DNA of 64,000 nt from NCBI RefSeq assembly GCF_047607445.1, contig NZ_JBLKRT010000005.1, forward strand, positions 1-64,000, given 5' to 3'. The translations under genes and the position numbers were made by a program. Below the pieces are notes generated by a model. That model searched no databases. It saw nothing but the letters and a program-made list of their open reading frames with translations, and was not told where the DNA came from. Position 1 is the stretch's first letter, and every line of letters starts with the position of its first letter. The DNA is from Crystallibacter sulfonylureivorans_A. GTDB taxonomy: Bacteria; Actinomycetota; Actinomycetes; Actinomycetales; Micrococcaceae. Shown here in pieces: positions 55,054-63,774 of the stretch.

Positions 55054-56498
55054 TTATTTAACACCGCCTCTAGGAGTTGCTTAGCACTTGAACTTGCGAG
55101 AGAAGAACCGGTCGCCACATCGACGTCTTCGAAGACCACTGATACGACAGCTTGGGGGTCGTCTGCCGGCGCGAACCCGGTGAACCAGGAGTTGTTGCCT
55201 TCTTCGCCGGCCATCAGTTCCGCCGTGCCGGTCTTGCCGGCCACTTCCACGCCCGGGATGGCCGCCCGCCCGCCGATGCCGCGGTCCACTACGTTGACCA
55301 TCCAGTCCTGGATCAGCTTGGCATTGTCGGCGGAAAGGGAACGCTGAAGTTCCTCGGGCTTGGGGCTGTCCATGACCCGAAGGTCGGGCGCACGCACCGT
55401 GCGGACCAGATTCGGCTTCATCAGCACGCCGTCGTTGGCAATGGCGGCGGACGTCATCGCCACCTGCAGCGGCGTGACGCGGACGTCGTACTGGCCGATG
55501 GCCGACTGGGCGAGCAGGTCATCGCTCATACCGGTGGGGAACCGGCTGGCAGTGACGTGGGTGGGGATCTGGTAGGACTCGCCATAGCCGAACTTGGCCG
55601 TCTGTTCTGCGATCGCGTCTTCACCCAGGTCCATCGCGATTTGGGCGAAGGGCGTGTTGCAGGACTGCTCCAGGGCAAAGGAGAAGTCGGCGGTGGTCCG
55701 GGCGGCGCAGCCGCCGTTGACGTAGTTCGGCAACTCGACGTCGGTGCCCGGCAGTTTCAGGGTCGGAGGATTCTCCAGCTCGCTGTCGGCGTCGTACTTA
55801 CCGGACTCCAGCGCGGCGGCTGCTACCACCAGCTTGAAGACGGATCCGGGGGCCAGCAGGCTTTCGTTGGCGGCGTTGATGAACGGCGACAGGCCGGGCA
55901 CTTCCTCCAGCCCTGCCATGTTCTCCGTGACCTTTTCGGTATTGTGCCCGGCGACCTCGTTCGGATCGAAGCTGGGTTTGGACACCATGGCCAGGATGTT
56001 GCCGGTGTCCGGCTCCATCACGACGATCGAGCCTTTCACGCCCTCGGGCATCAGGTCCCAGGCCAGCTGCTGCAGCTCGGCGTCCAAGGTCAGCTCCACC
56101 GAGGCGCCTTCAACCTGGCCGCCGGAGAACATCTGCACGATCTGTTCGTAGAAGAACTCGTCGCCGGACCCGGAGAGCTGGGCGTTCATTGCCGACTCCA
56201 TCTGGGTGGAGCCGTAAACCAGTGAGTAGAAACCGGTGATCGGCGCATACAGTTCGGGTTCGTTGTAGACCCGCTGGTAGGCGAACTCGTCGTCTGACGG
56301 CACGGACTCGGCGATGGGATCGCCGTCCACCAGGATGGCGCCGCGGTTCTTATCGAAGTCCTTGTAGATGGTCCGGCTGTTCCAGGGGTTGGCGTTGAGG
56401 TTCTCGGCCTCGAAAAACTGCACCACCGTGAGCGATCCGAAGAGCAGTGCGAACATCGCGAGGGCGACGATCCAAGTGTTGCGGATGGCCTGGTTCAT
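55050..56498 (-). CDS. pbpA: penicillin-binding transpeptidase PbpA
   Basis: Class B PBP that cross-links peptidoglycan with the adjacent RodA. The 482-residue product has an N-terminal membrane anchor, a dimerisation/pedestal domain and the transpeptidase with SVFK (nucleophile Ser219), SCN (279-281) and KTGT near 424. The ATG overlaps the rodA stop by 4 bases. No second, glycosyltransferase, domain is present. Confidence 0.95.
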   Translation of the reverse strand: MNQAIRNTWIVALAMFALLFGSLTVVQFFEAENLNANPWNSRTIYKDFDKNRGAILVDGDPIAESVPSDDEFAYQRVYNEPELYAPITGFYSLVYGSTQMESAMNAQLSGSGDEFFYEQIVQMFSGGQVEGASVELTLDAELQQLAWDLMPEGVKGSIVVMEPDTGNILAMVSKPSFDPNEVAGHNTEKVTENMAGLEEVPGLSPFINAANESLLAPGSVFKLVVAAAALESGKYDADSELENPPTLKLPGTDVELPNYVNGGCAARTTADFSFALEQSCNTPFAQIAMDLGEDAIAEQTAKFGYGESYQIPTHVTASRFPTGMSDDLLAQSAIGQYDVRVTPLQVAMTSAAIANDGVLMKPNLVRTVRAPDLRVMDSPKPEELQRSLSADNAKLIQDWMVNVVDRGIGGRAAIPGVEVAGKTGTAELMAGEEGNNSWFTGFAPADDPQAVVSVVFEDVDVATGSSLASSSAKQLLEAVLNK

Positions 56499-57913
56499 GG
56501 CTGGATCACCTCCGTGGATCCGGTGTTCCGTTCATCGGTCTTGCTGCGGCGCCGCGGCCGGTCGCCCGGGGGACGGCTCTCGGTTGCCGGGCCCGTCACG
56601 GTGGGGCGGCGCGCCGCGTCGGAAATGAGCAGCAGCAGCGCAACAATCAGCCAATTGGCCAGCAGCGACGAGCCGCCCGCGGCCAGGAAGGGTGTGGTCA
56701 GACCGGTCAGCGGGATCAGCCGGGTGACGCCGCCGATCACCACGAAGCACTGCAGCGCCAGCGTGAAGGAGAGTCCCGTAGCCAGCAGCTTGCCGAAGGC
56801 ATCCCGGCTGCCCAAGGCCGCCCGGATGCCGCGGCTGACCAAGAGCACGTAGAGCATCACAATGGCGGAGAGGCCGATCAGCCCGAGTTCTTCGCCGAGC
56901 GCGGCAATGATCATGTCGCTGTTGGCGAACGTCACCAGATCCGGCCGGCCCTGGCCAAGGCCTGTACCGGTCAGCGCGCCGCTGGCCAGTCCGAACAGGC
57001 CCTGGACAATCTGGTGGCTGCCGCCAATCGCGTTGTAGACCTCCGGATCGAAGGCCTTGATCCACCCATTGATGCGGTTCGTGACATGCGGGAAGAGCTG
57101 GAACGCCACAAAGCCGCCCACGGCGATCATGAGCAGGCCGATGATGACCCAACTGACCCGGCTGGTGGCCACGTAGATCATCGCCATGAACAGGCCGAAA
57201 AACAGGATCGAGGAGCCGAGGTCGCGCTGGAAGACCAGCACGCCGATGCTCACCAGCCAGGCCGCAAGCATGGGCCCCATGTCCTGCCAGCGGGGCAGCT
57301 GGAGCGGGCCGATCTTCCTGCCGGCGAGCAGGATGAGATCCCGGTTGGTAGATAGATAGCCGGCAAAGAATATAGCGAGGGTGATCTTGGCGATTTCGCC
57401 AGGCTGGAAGGTGGCGAACCCCAGGTTGACCCAGATCCGGGCGCCGTTGACCTCCATGCCGACGAACGGCAAGAGCGGAAAAATCAGCAGAGCGGCACTG
57501 GCAATCAGCGAAAGATAGGTGAAGCGGCGCAGCACGCGGTGGTCGCGCAAGAGCCAAATGACGGCGACGACGACGCCGATGGCGATGCCGGTCCAGAACA
57601 GCTGGCGGGTGGCCGCGGAGTCGCCGGTGGCGATGTCCAACCGGTGGATCATCGCCAATCCGATGCCGTTCAAAGCGGTCACGATCGGAAGTATTACCGG
57701 ATCAGCATATTTGGCGCGCAGGCGCAGCACTACGTGGACCACAAGGACGAGCACAATCAGGGTGATGCCCTGGGTGAAGAAATCGCTGTCGAAGGCGCGG
57801 TCCTGGTCGAGTCCGACCAGCATGTTGGCGCCGATGCCGACCACCAGGGCCAGCAGCAGCAGAAGCAGTTCGGTGTTGCGCCGCGATCGGGGCGCCGTCT
57901 GGATGTTACTCAT
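56495..57913 (-). CDS. rodA: RodA/FtsW family peptidoglycan glycosyltransferase
   Basis: Polymerises lipid II into glycan strands (SEDS family). The 472-residue product has ten or so helices, with the conserved region QRDLGSSILFFGLFMAM (catalytic Asp in RDLGS) and GLGQGRPDLVTFANSDMI near the large outer loop. Together with pbpA it is the elongation pair; the linkage to the kinases and FHA proteins supports RodA over FtsW. The C-terminus is basic (RRRSKTDER). It follows pstP by 3 bases. Confidence 0.94.
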   Translation of the reverse strand: MSNIQTAPRSRRNTELLLLLLALVVGIGANMLVGLDQDRAFDSDFFTQGITLIVLVLVVHVVLRLRAKYADPVILPIVTALNGIGLAMIHRLDIATGDSAATRQLFWTGIAIGVVVAVIWLLRDHRVLRRFTYLSLIASAALLIFPLLPFVGMEVNGARIWVNLGFATFQPGEIAKITLAIFFAGYLSTNRDLILLAGRKIGPLQLPRWQDMGPMLAAWLVSIGVLVFQRDLGSSILFFGLFMAMIYVATSRVSWVIIGLLMIAVGGFVAFQLFPHVTNRINGWIKAFDPEVYNAIGGSHQIVQGLFGLASGALTGTGLGQGRPDLVTFANSDMIIAALGEELGLIGLSAIVMLYVLLVSRGIRAALGSRDAFGKLLATGLSFTLALQCFVVIGGVTRLIPLTGLTTPFLAAGGSSLLANWLIVALLLLISDAARRPTVTGPATESRPPGDRPRRRSKTDERNTGSTEVIQP

Positions 57914-57916
57914 GGC

Positions 57917-59449
57917 TTATCCACCTACGCATTCCGGCGGCAGGGCGGCTTCCGGGCTGGCAGCCGGGCTCGGCGTGGCCGAGCCGCTGGGCCGGTCCGT
58001 CGGCAGGGCACTGGGGCTGGGCCCTGGTTCGGGGCAGTTCCGCTGGCTGCTGATCCGCAATTGCTCCACGATTTGTTCGGCGTGGACCAGGTCCCTGGCT
58101 GAGATGCTCGAATTCAGCCGCTGCTGCTGATAGACCGGCAGGCTCTCCAGCGGGATGTTGTAGACGGTGTCCACATGTGACAGGTCGATCGGACCGAAGT
58201 TCTGCGAGACGCCGTTGAAGATGGCCACCCGGCCGTCGGACGCGCCCACGAAATACTGCGTTTGGGTCCACAGGTAGCCGAACCACAGTACGGCCACCAG
58301 CAGCAGTGACATCACGGTGAGGAATGCCGGGATCAGCCACGGCTTGCGGAGCGGTGCGGCGGCCTCCACCTCGGACGCCTCCGGTTCCTCCGGAGCCTTG
58401 TGGGTCAACAGCGCCGCGGCGCGTCGCTTGTTGGAGTGGGCTGTGACGATCGGGATCTGTCCGGTTTCCGTGGCCAGCGCCGCGGCCCCCACCAGCACAT
58501 GCGGGCGTGTCCCGAGTTCGCGCCGGATGGCGTCGGCGCGAATTGCCTCATGGGGTTCAGCGGGTGTCTCGGCGCCGGGCGCGTCTGTCGCGGTGGCGTC
58601 CGTTGAGATGCCCGCAGCGGCCGCCGGCGCAGTGGCGGCAGGTGGGGCGCCGCCGTCGTCGGCTGCCGCTGGCTCCAGCGGACGTTCCGCCGCCAGGTTC
58701 AGCGATGCGGTGTCAGCTGCTTCGGACGGCGCCTCGGCGACTTCGATCATCACGATGGTCACGTTGTCCGGGGAGCCGCCATCGAGCGTGAGGTCCACCA
58801 GTTGGTCCACCGCGTCCTGCAGCGTGGCGGCGTTGCGCACCACCGACTCCACCACCCGGTCCGGTACAACGGCGTTGAGCCCGTCGGAGCAGAGCAGCCA
58901 CTTCTCCCCCGGTTCGGCGCTGTGGCTGGCCAGGTCAAGTTCCGGGCTGGCATCGACGTCGCCCAGGACGCGCATGAGCACGTTGCGGTGCGGATGGATT
59001 TCGGCTTCTTCCGGGCGGAGCCGGCCCTCGTCGATCAGCCGCTGCACAAAGGTGTGGTCTACGCTGACCTGCTCGAAGATGCCGTTCTTCAGCCGGTAGG
59101 CACGGGAATCGCCGATGTGGGCGAACTCAAGCTTGTCGTCGTGCAGCAGCAGGGCGGTCACCGTGGTGCCCATGCCGGCCAGCTTGGGGTTGGTCTGCAC
59201 CAGTTCGGAGAGGATGGAATTGGCGGTCTGGATCTCGTCGGCCAGCACCGTGGCCGGATCCTGGTGACCCGCGCGGTCCAGGTGGACCAGGTCCAGCACG
59301 GTGGAGGCAGAGGCGACGTCGCCGCCGGCGTGGCCGCCCATGCCGTCGGCGACCACGGCAAGAAAACGGCCAGCGTAGGCGGAGTCGTCGTTCTTGGACC
59401 GCGTCATGCCCACGTCCGACCGCGCAGCATAGCGCAGAACCAGAGCCAC
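57917..59449 (-). CDS. pstP: PP2C protein phosphatase PstP
   Basis: Removes phosphate from PknB-type kinases and their substrates. The 510-residue product has the PPM domain (about 1-245: VVADGMGGHAGGD with metal-binding Asp, SRAYRLKNG, LCSDGL, GGSPDNVTIV), a Pro/Ala-rich linker and one transmembrane helix (about 375-398) with a C-terminal outside segment. The GTG at 59449 is 2 bases after fhaB. Confidence 0.95.
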   Translation of the reverse strand: MALVLRYAARSDVGMTRSKNDDSAYAGRFLAVVADGMGGHAGGDVASASTVLDLVHLDRAGHQDPATVLADEIQTANSILSELVQTNPKLAGMGTTVTALLLHDDKLEFAHIGDSRAYRLKNGIFEQVSVDHTFVQRLIDEGRLRPEEAEIHPHRNVLMRVLGDVDASPELDLASHSAEPGEKWLLCSDGLNAVVPDRVVESVVRNAATLQDAVDQLVDLTLDGGSPDNVTIVMIEVAEAPSEAADTASLNLAAERPLEPAAADDGGAPPAATAPAAAAGISTDATATDAPGAETPAEPHEAIRADAIRRELGTRPHVLVGAAALATETGQIPIVTAHSNKRRAAALLTHKAPEEPEASEVEAAAPLRKPWLIPAFLTVMSLLLVAVLWFGYLWTQTQYFVGASDGRVAIFNGVSQNFGPIDLSHVDTVYNIPLESLPVYQQQRLNSSISARDLVHAEQIVEQLRISSQRNCPEPGPSPSALPTDRPSGSATPSPAASPEAALPPECVGG

Positions 59450-59451
59450 GG

Positions 59452-59931
59452 TCAGGGCCTCAATTCAATGACCGTCTTGCCGATCCGGATGGGAACGCCC
59501 GGGTCAACGGGCAGGGCCCGGGTCAGTTGGTTCTCGGCCAGATAGGTGCCGTTGGTGGAACCCAGGTCCTCGATGAACCAGCGGCTGCCCTGCGGGAAGA
59601 GCCGGGCGTGGCGGCCGGAGGCATAATCGTCCTCCAGCACCAGCGTGGCTTCCTGGGCACGCCCCAGCAGGATCGGGCTGGCGGCAAGTTCCAGCGAGTG
59701 TCCGGCCAGCGGGCCTTCGGTGACCACCAGTCGGCGCGGTGCCGCCCGCGGTGCCGGGGCTGCCTCAGCCAGATCGGGGTTCTTACGCACTTCCCGCGCG
59801 GTGGGACTGCCGGTCCGGTTGCGCTTGCCGATCTGCAGGTCGCGCCGCAGGGCCGAGACGATGCTGATGATCATGATCCAGAGCAGGATCAGGAAACCGA
59901 ACCGCAGTGCGGTGACAACAAGCTCCCCCAT
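59452..59931 (-). CDS. fhaB: FHA domain protein FhaB (FipA)
   Basis: A phosphothreonine-binding adaptor for the kinase network. The 159-residue product has a transmembrane helix at the N-terminus (about 6-28) and an FHA domain (about 72-159: ILLGRAQEATLVLEDDYASGRHARLF, split around the GR and SxRH motifs, then DLGSTNGTYL). In mycobacteria FhaB/FipA links to FtsZ and FtsQ. Its ATG overlaps the fhaA stop by one base (TAATG). Confidence 0.94.
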   Translation of the reverse strand: MGELVVTALRFGFLILLWIMIISIVSALRRDLQIGKRNRTGSPTAREVRKNPDLAEAAPAPRAAPRRLVVTEGPLAGHSLELAASPILLGRAQEATLVLEDDYASGRHARLFPQGSRWFIEDLGSTNGTYLAENQLTRALPVDPGVPIRIGKTVIELRP

Positions 59932-60668
59932 TAGGCCCCGCCGCCCCGTGTCGGCAGCAGGCGGAAGGTAATGCGGGTGCGGCCCATGGTGATCACGGAT
60001 CCGTCGGTGAGATCGGTCTGGCCAATGATCTTTTGGCCGTTGACGTAGCTGCCGTTGGTGGAGCCCAGGTCCACGGCCACGGCGGAGCCGCCCGCGGTGC
60101 GGATCTCCAGATGGCGCCGCGAGACTCCGGTGTCATCGACCATGATGTCCGCCTCGGAGGAACGTCCCAGCACGATCGAGGGTGCGTTGAGCGAGTAGCG
60201 CTGGCCGTTGATTTCGAGCACGGCCTGCAATTGGGTGGGCTGGCGCGACGGGGCCGCGGGCGTGCTGCGTGGTGCCGGGCGCTGCTGCTGGCCGTCGGAC
60301 TTCACCACGGTGGCCTGGACCTCGAAGTCGCCGCCCTTGAGAGCGGCGTCCTTGGCGAAGGAAACGCGGACCGGGCCCTGCAGCGTGTACTTCTGGCTAT
60401 TGACGTGGCGGATCACCACGTCGCACAGTTCTTCGGCCAGCGTTGCCCCCCATTGTTCAGCCATGGCGTAGTCGGAATCGCCCAGCCGGACCTCGAAGAC
60501 GTTGGGTGCCAAGGTGCGGCCCTGGGCCAAGGTGATGGAACCATTGTCCAGCTCGCGGCGCAGGCGGCTGGCGATCTCCACCGGCTGCACCTGGCCTTTG
60601 CCGCCCACGGAGAAGGCGCCACGGACCATCTTTTCGATGCCGCGTTCCATGCTGTCCAGAATTCCCAT
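59931..60668 (-). CDS. fhaA: FHA domain protein FhaA (DUF3662-FHA)
   Basis: A 245-residue cytosolic protein: a DUF3662 domain (about 1-125) followed by a linker and a C-terminal FHA domain (about 160-245) with GRSSEAD, SRRHLE and DLGSTNGSYVNG. In mycobacteria FhaA binds the phosphorylated MviN pseudokinase and represses lipid II flipping; a separate pseudokinase gene is at 17493. I chose the ATG at 60668, with GGGAGGAGG 8 bases upstream, over a longer frame. It is the first gene of the kinase operon. Confidence 0.95.
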   Translation of the reverse strand: MGILDSMERGIEKMVRGAFSVGGKGQVQPVEIASRLRRELDNGSITLAQGRTLAPNVFEVRLGDSDYAMAEQWGATLAEELCDVVIRHVNSQKYTLQGPVRVSFAKDAALKGGDFEVQATVVKSDGQQQRPAPRSTPAAPSRQPTQLQAVLEINGQRYSLNAPSIVLGRSSEADIMVDDTGVSRRHLEIRTAGGSAVAVDLGSTNGSYVNGQKIIGQTDLTDGSVITMGRTRITFRLLPTRGGGA

Positions 60669-61028
60669 CGGGCCGCCTCCTCCCTGTTGTCGTCGTGCGT
60701 GCCTGCCTCTGAAGAAGCCGACAGCGCACACCGGTCTGGCGATTCTCCCATTCGATACTACTTGGGCGTGTCCCAAAAGGCCCCATTCAATAACGATTGC
60801 CGAGGGCGCGGCGGCGCCGCAACGTGGTGAAGCTCACTCGGGGAACTCGCGGCGACGGCGGGGTGTCCGCGGTGCTTCGGGCGCTCCGATCCCTGTCTCC
60901 GTGCGGCAATCAGGGGGCTGGATCCCCCGATTGGGAATTTGGGCCTGTTTCACGCTACTATTGATCTCGCTGTTCTTGAGGAATGCGAACCGGGAAAACG
61001 GTTCCACCCGACGGAACACGCAAGATGC
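60669..61028. other. gene-free promoter region before fhaA and tRNA-Leu
   Basis: A 360-base divergent spacer. A TAGTAT at about 60757-60762 could be a -10 for the fhaA operon, but no fitting -35 is seen. Nothing else is recognised. A GTTTCACGC at 60950 is not a parS site. Confidence 0.4.
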
Positions 61029-61111
61029 GCGCGAGTGGCGGAACGGCAGACGCGCTGGCTTCAGGTGCCAGTGTCCGAAAGGGCGTGGGGGTTCAAATCC
61101 CCCCTCGCGCA
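61029..61111 (+). tRNA. tRNA-Leu (CAG)
   Basis: An 83-base class II tRNA with a long variable arm; acceptor GCGCGAG/CTCGCGC, anticodon stem CTGGC/GCCAG, loop TTCAGGT with CAG at 61062-61064. No encoded CCA. Confidence 0.96.
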
Positions 61112-61117
61112 CGCAGA

Positions 61118-61151
61118 GCAAGAGCCCCGGTCTTCGGATCGGGGCTCTTGC
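61118..61151 (+). terminator. terminator after tRNA-Leu
   Basis: GCAAGAGCCCCG (61118-61129) pairs perfectly with CGGGGCTCTTGC (61140-61151) across a 10-base loop. Confidence 0.8.
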
Positions 61152-61238
61152 CGTTAACGCCCGGACTTCGTGGCCGTGCCGCGGTGCTGGCCGCCGGCGC
61201 GCTTCTCTTGCCGAGAAGCAACGGCTAGGGTGCCAGCC

Positions 61239-61619
61239 ATGCGCATCAAGATGACCAGTATCCACGTCACGGATCCGGCAGCCGCTTTCACCTTCTACAC
61301 CGAGATGCTCGGCTTCCGGGAGCTTATGGCCATGCCCGAATTCTCCCTGTTCATCGTTCAGTCGGCCGATCCGGGCGAAGGGGCCGGGCTGCTGCTCGAA
61401 CCCAGCGATAATCCGATCGGCTCCGCCTATCGGCAAGGGGTGTACGACGCCGGGATGGCCGCGATCGTTTTCGGCTCGCCGGATGTTCAGGCCGAGTATG
61501 AGCGGCTTTCCGCTGCCGGTGTCCGGTTCACTGGCCCGCCGGCCCCGGACCCCTCCGGCACCTTGGCCGCCGTCTTCGACGACGGCTTCGGCAACCTGAT
61601 CCAGCTGCACCAGGACTGA
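61239..61619 (+). CDS. VOC (glyoxalase/dioxygenase-like) protein
   Basis: A 126-residue single vicinal-oxygen-chelate domain. It opens with MTSIHVTDPAAAFTFYTEMLGF, the typical beta-alpha entry, and ends FDDGFGNLIQL with the expected Glu/Asp region. Members are glyoxalases, antibiotic-binding or oxygenase proteins; metal ligands cannot be settled from sequence. The ATG at 61239 has a weak AGGG upstream. It is a stand-alone gene downstream of tRNA-Leu. Confidence 0.85.
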   Translation: MRIKMTSIHVTDPAAAFTFYTEMLGFRELMAMPEFSLFIVQSADPGEGAGLLLEPSDNPIGSAYRQGVYDAGMAAIVFGSPDVQAEYERLSAAGVRFTGPPAPDPSGTLAAVFDDGFGNLIQLHQD

Positions 61620-61636
61620 CGCCGCGGCCGGTTCAC

Positions 61637-62281
61637 CTACGCCTGCAGGTACTTGAGCACCGCCAGCACCCGGCGATGGTCCCCGGGCGCCGCCGCCAGC
61701 CCCAGCTTGCCGAAGATGGCCGTGATGTTCTTCTCCACGGCGCCGGCGGACAAAAAGAGCCGTTCGGCGATGGCCACGTTGGTTCGGCCCTCCGCCATCA
61801 GCTCCAGCACCTGCCCTTCGCGCGGTGTGAGAGTGTCCAGCCCGCGCTGTTGGCCGGAGGACCGCATCAGCTGGCCAACCACCTCCGGATCCAGCACGGT
61901 TTCCCCGCGCCGGATCCGTTCCAGCGAGTCCAGAAACGAGGACACTTCGGCTACCCGGTCCTTAAGCAGGTAGCCCACGCCAGCCGGGTGGTCGGCGAAC
62001 AGCCGGGCGGCATACCGGGTCTCTACGTATTGCGAGAAAACCAGGACGCCCACGTCCGGATGCGTCTGGCGAAGCTCCAGTGCGGCGCGGATGCCTTCGT
62101 CGGTGTGCGTCGGAGGCATCCGGATGTCCACAATGGCCACGTCCGGTGCCTCGGCCGCTACTGCCTGCAGCAGCGCGGCGGCGTCGTTCACCGCGGCGGT
62201 GACGTGGTGTCCGCGGCCGGCCAGCAGCTCGGCCAGGCCGGCCCGCAGAATGGCCGAGTCTTCGGCGATCGCGATCTTCAC
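61637..62281 (-). CDS. NarL/LuxR family response regulator
   Basis: A 214-residue response regulator. The receiver (1-120) has the acidic pocket (AEDS) and phospho-acceptor Asp52 (VDIRMP), and the C-terminal LuxR helix-turn-helix (about 148-214) has LTPREGQVLELMAEGRTN and IAERLFLSAGAVEKN. It overlaps the kinase stop by 4 bases (GTGA) and is its cognate partner. The signal is unknown. Confidence 0.95.
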   Translation of the reverse strand: MKIAIAEDSAILRAGLAELLAGRGHHVTAAVNDAAALLQAVAAEAPDVAIVDIRMPPTHTDEGIRAALELRQTHPDVGVLVFSQYVETRYAARLFADHPAGVGYLLKDRVAEVSSFLDSLERIRRGETVLDPEVVGQLMRSSGQQRGLDTLTPREGQVLELMAEGRTNVAIAERLFLSAGAVEKNITAIFGKLGLAAAPGDHRRVLAVLKYLQA

Positions 62282-63660
62282 GGACGCTCCGGATCCAACG
62301 GCAGATCGATCATCACGCTGGTGGGTCCGCCGCCGGGTGATTCGATGTGCAGTGTGCCATCCACGGCGGCAACCCGCTCGGCCAGCCCGGCCAGGCCCGA
62401 GCGGTGGCCGCTGGACGTCGGCGGGGAGAGTGCCGCGCCGCCGCGCCCGTCGTCGTCCACCTGCAGCAGCAGGCGGTGGCCGGCAGTGCGCACGCTGATC
62501 CGGATCTGTTCGGCCCGGGCATGCTTGACCGCATTGGTCACCAATTCCATCGCGCAGAAGTACGCGGTGGCTTCCACCGCGGGTGCAGGGCGTGCGCCGA
62601 GGTTGAGCACCAGCGTTGTCCGCACCGGCGACTGTGCTGCCAGGGTTTCGAGGGCCGGGGCCAGTCCGTCGTTGAGGACGGGCGGATGGATGCCGCGGGC
62701 CAGATCGCGCAGGTCCACCAAGGCGTCCTTGGCGGTGCCATGTGCGCTCTCCAGCAGGTGCGCCACTTCCGGCGCGGTGTCCTGGCCGTTCAGCCGGTCC
62801 CGTGCGTCGCCCAGCTTCATGGCAATGGCGACCAACTGCGCCTGGGTGCCATCATGCAGGTCGCGTTCGATCCGCCGCAGTCGGGCATCGGCGTCTTCGA
62901 CCGTGCGGTTGCGCGAGTGCTCCACATCCCGCAGCCGCAGGCTCGCCGCGGTGGGACCCAGCAAGCCGGCCGCCAAGACGGCCTGCAGCCGGGCGAAACC
63001 GTGGTTCAGCGCGGGCCACAGCAGCCAGAGGAAGACGGCGCCGATGGCCGCGAACAACAGCTGCCGGGGCGGAGTGTCGATGTAGTAGTCCCAGCCCAGC
63101 TGTGCGCCCTGGTGCCAGCTGCCGTCCGCGGCCTGCTGCAGCGGCAGGTAGCGATACCAGATCCAGTGCGTCAGTGCTCCGAGGCCGGTGGCGAAGAAGG
63201 TGATGCTCACGCAAAACGCGGTCACCGAGATCACAAAAGACACCACTTGATGGGCGATGGCCCGCCAGCCGGTCGAATCGGCCAGGCCGCTGCGGAGGAA
63301 ACCGAAGAAGCCGCGTTTCGGCCGGAACGGTGCCGGCTCCGCCACGTGCTGATTCAGCAGGGCCGCCGCCAGCGACCGCTGCACTGTTCCCCAGTAGCGG
63401 GCCGCAGCTATCAGCGCCGCAGCCACCACCAGTCCGACGACCGTCACGGCCAGCGACGCCCCGAGCGAGACGGTGGCCACCGCGTAGGTGAAGCCGAACG
63501 GCGCCAGCAGCAGCGCCGCGAAGTGGTAGAGGAATTCGCGCCAGGTTTGGCGCTGGAAGAAGCCGGTCAGGAACCGGTACGGTGCGGTGCCATCGGCCCG
63601 GCGGGAGCCGGCAGGTTCCGGCAGATGGAGGGCGGCATTCGGCGCCGCAATGTTCGTCAT
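62278..63660 (-). CDS. sensor histidine kinase (HisKA_3)
   Basis: A 460-residue membrane kinase. The N-terminal 240 residues have four hydrophobic segments, with three in the first 170 and one near 195. The HisKA_3 dimer helix has the phospho-acceptor His269 in ERDLHDGTQAQLV, followed by a HATPase domain with a VDDDGRGG N-box/G-box. No separate extracellular sensor domain is seen, so it may sense in or at the membrane. It is upstream of, and coupled to, the response regulator. Confidence 0.94.
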   Translation of the reverse strand: MTNIAAPNAALHLPEPAGSRRADGTAPYRFLTGFFQRQTWREFLYHFAALLLAPFGFTYAVATVSLGASLAVTVVGLVVAAALIAAARYWGTVQRSLAAALLNQHVAEPAPFRPKRGFFGFLRSGLADSTGWRAIAHQVVSFVISVTAFCVSITFFATGLGALTHWIWYRYLPLQQAADGSWHQGAQLGWDYYIDTPPRQLLFAAIGAVFLWLLWPALNHGFARLQAVLAAGLLGPTAASLRLRDVEHSRNRTVEDADARLRRIERDLHDGTQAQLVAIAMKLGDARDRLNGQDTAPEVAHLLESAHGTAKDALVDLRDLARGIHPPVLNDGLAPALETLAAQSPVRTTLVLNLGARPAPAVEATAYFCAMELVTNAVKHARAEQIRISVRTAGHRLLLQVDDDGRGGAALSPPTSSGHRSGLAGLAERVAAVDGTLHIESPGGGPTSVMIDLPLDPERP

Positions 63661-63716
63661 GAGTACAGCTTGCTACCTCACCGCGTCCGTCAGAAGCAGG
63701 CGGGCCCCCGAACCTC

Positions 63717-63734
63717 ACGGGGGTTAACCCCCGT
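63717..63734. promoter_or_regulatory. 18-bp perfect palindrome upstream of the kinase gene
   Basis: ACGGGGGTTAACCCCCGT is perfectly palindromic and lies 57 bases upstream of the kinase start, between it and the DUF5997 gene. It is a candidate operator (for example of the response regulator) or a short hairpin ending the upstream gene. Confidence 0.55.
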
Positions 63735-63774
63735 TCCGGGGCGCCCGGAGCGCTTTCCTCCGCCTGGAGGCGGG

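Noticed and set aside
60949..60960. GTTTCACGC resembling a parS half-site near tRNA-Leu
   Set aside because: Only the first eight bases match the palindrome; the second half is absent.
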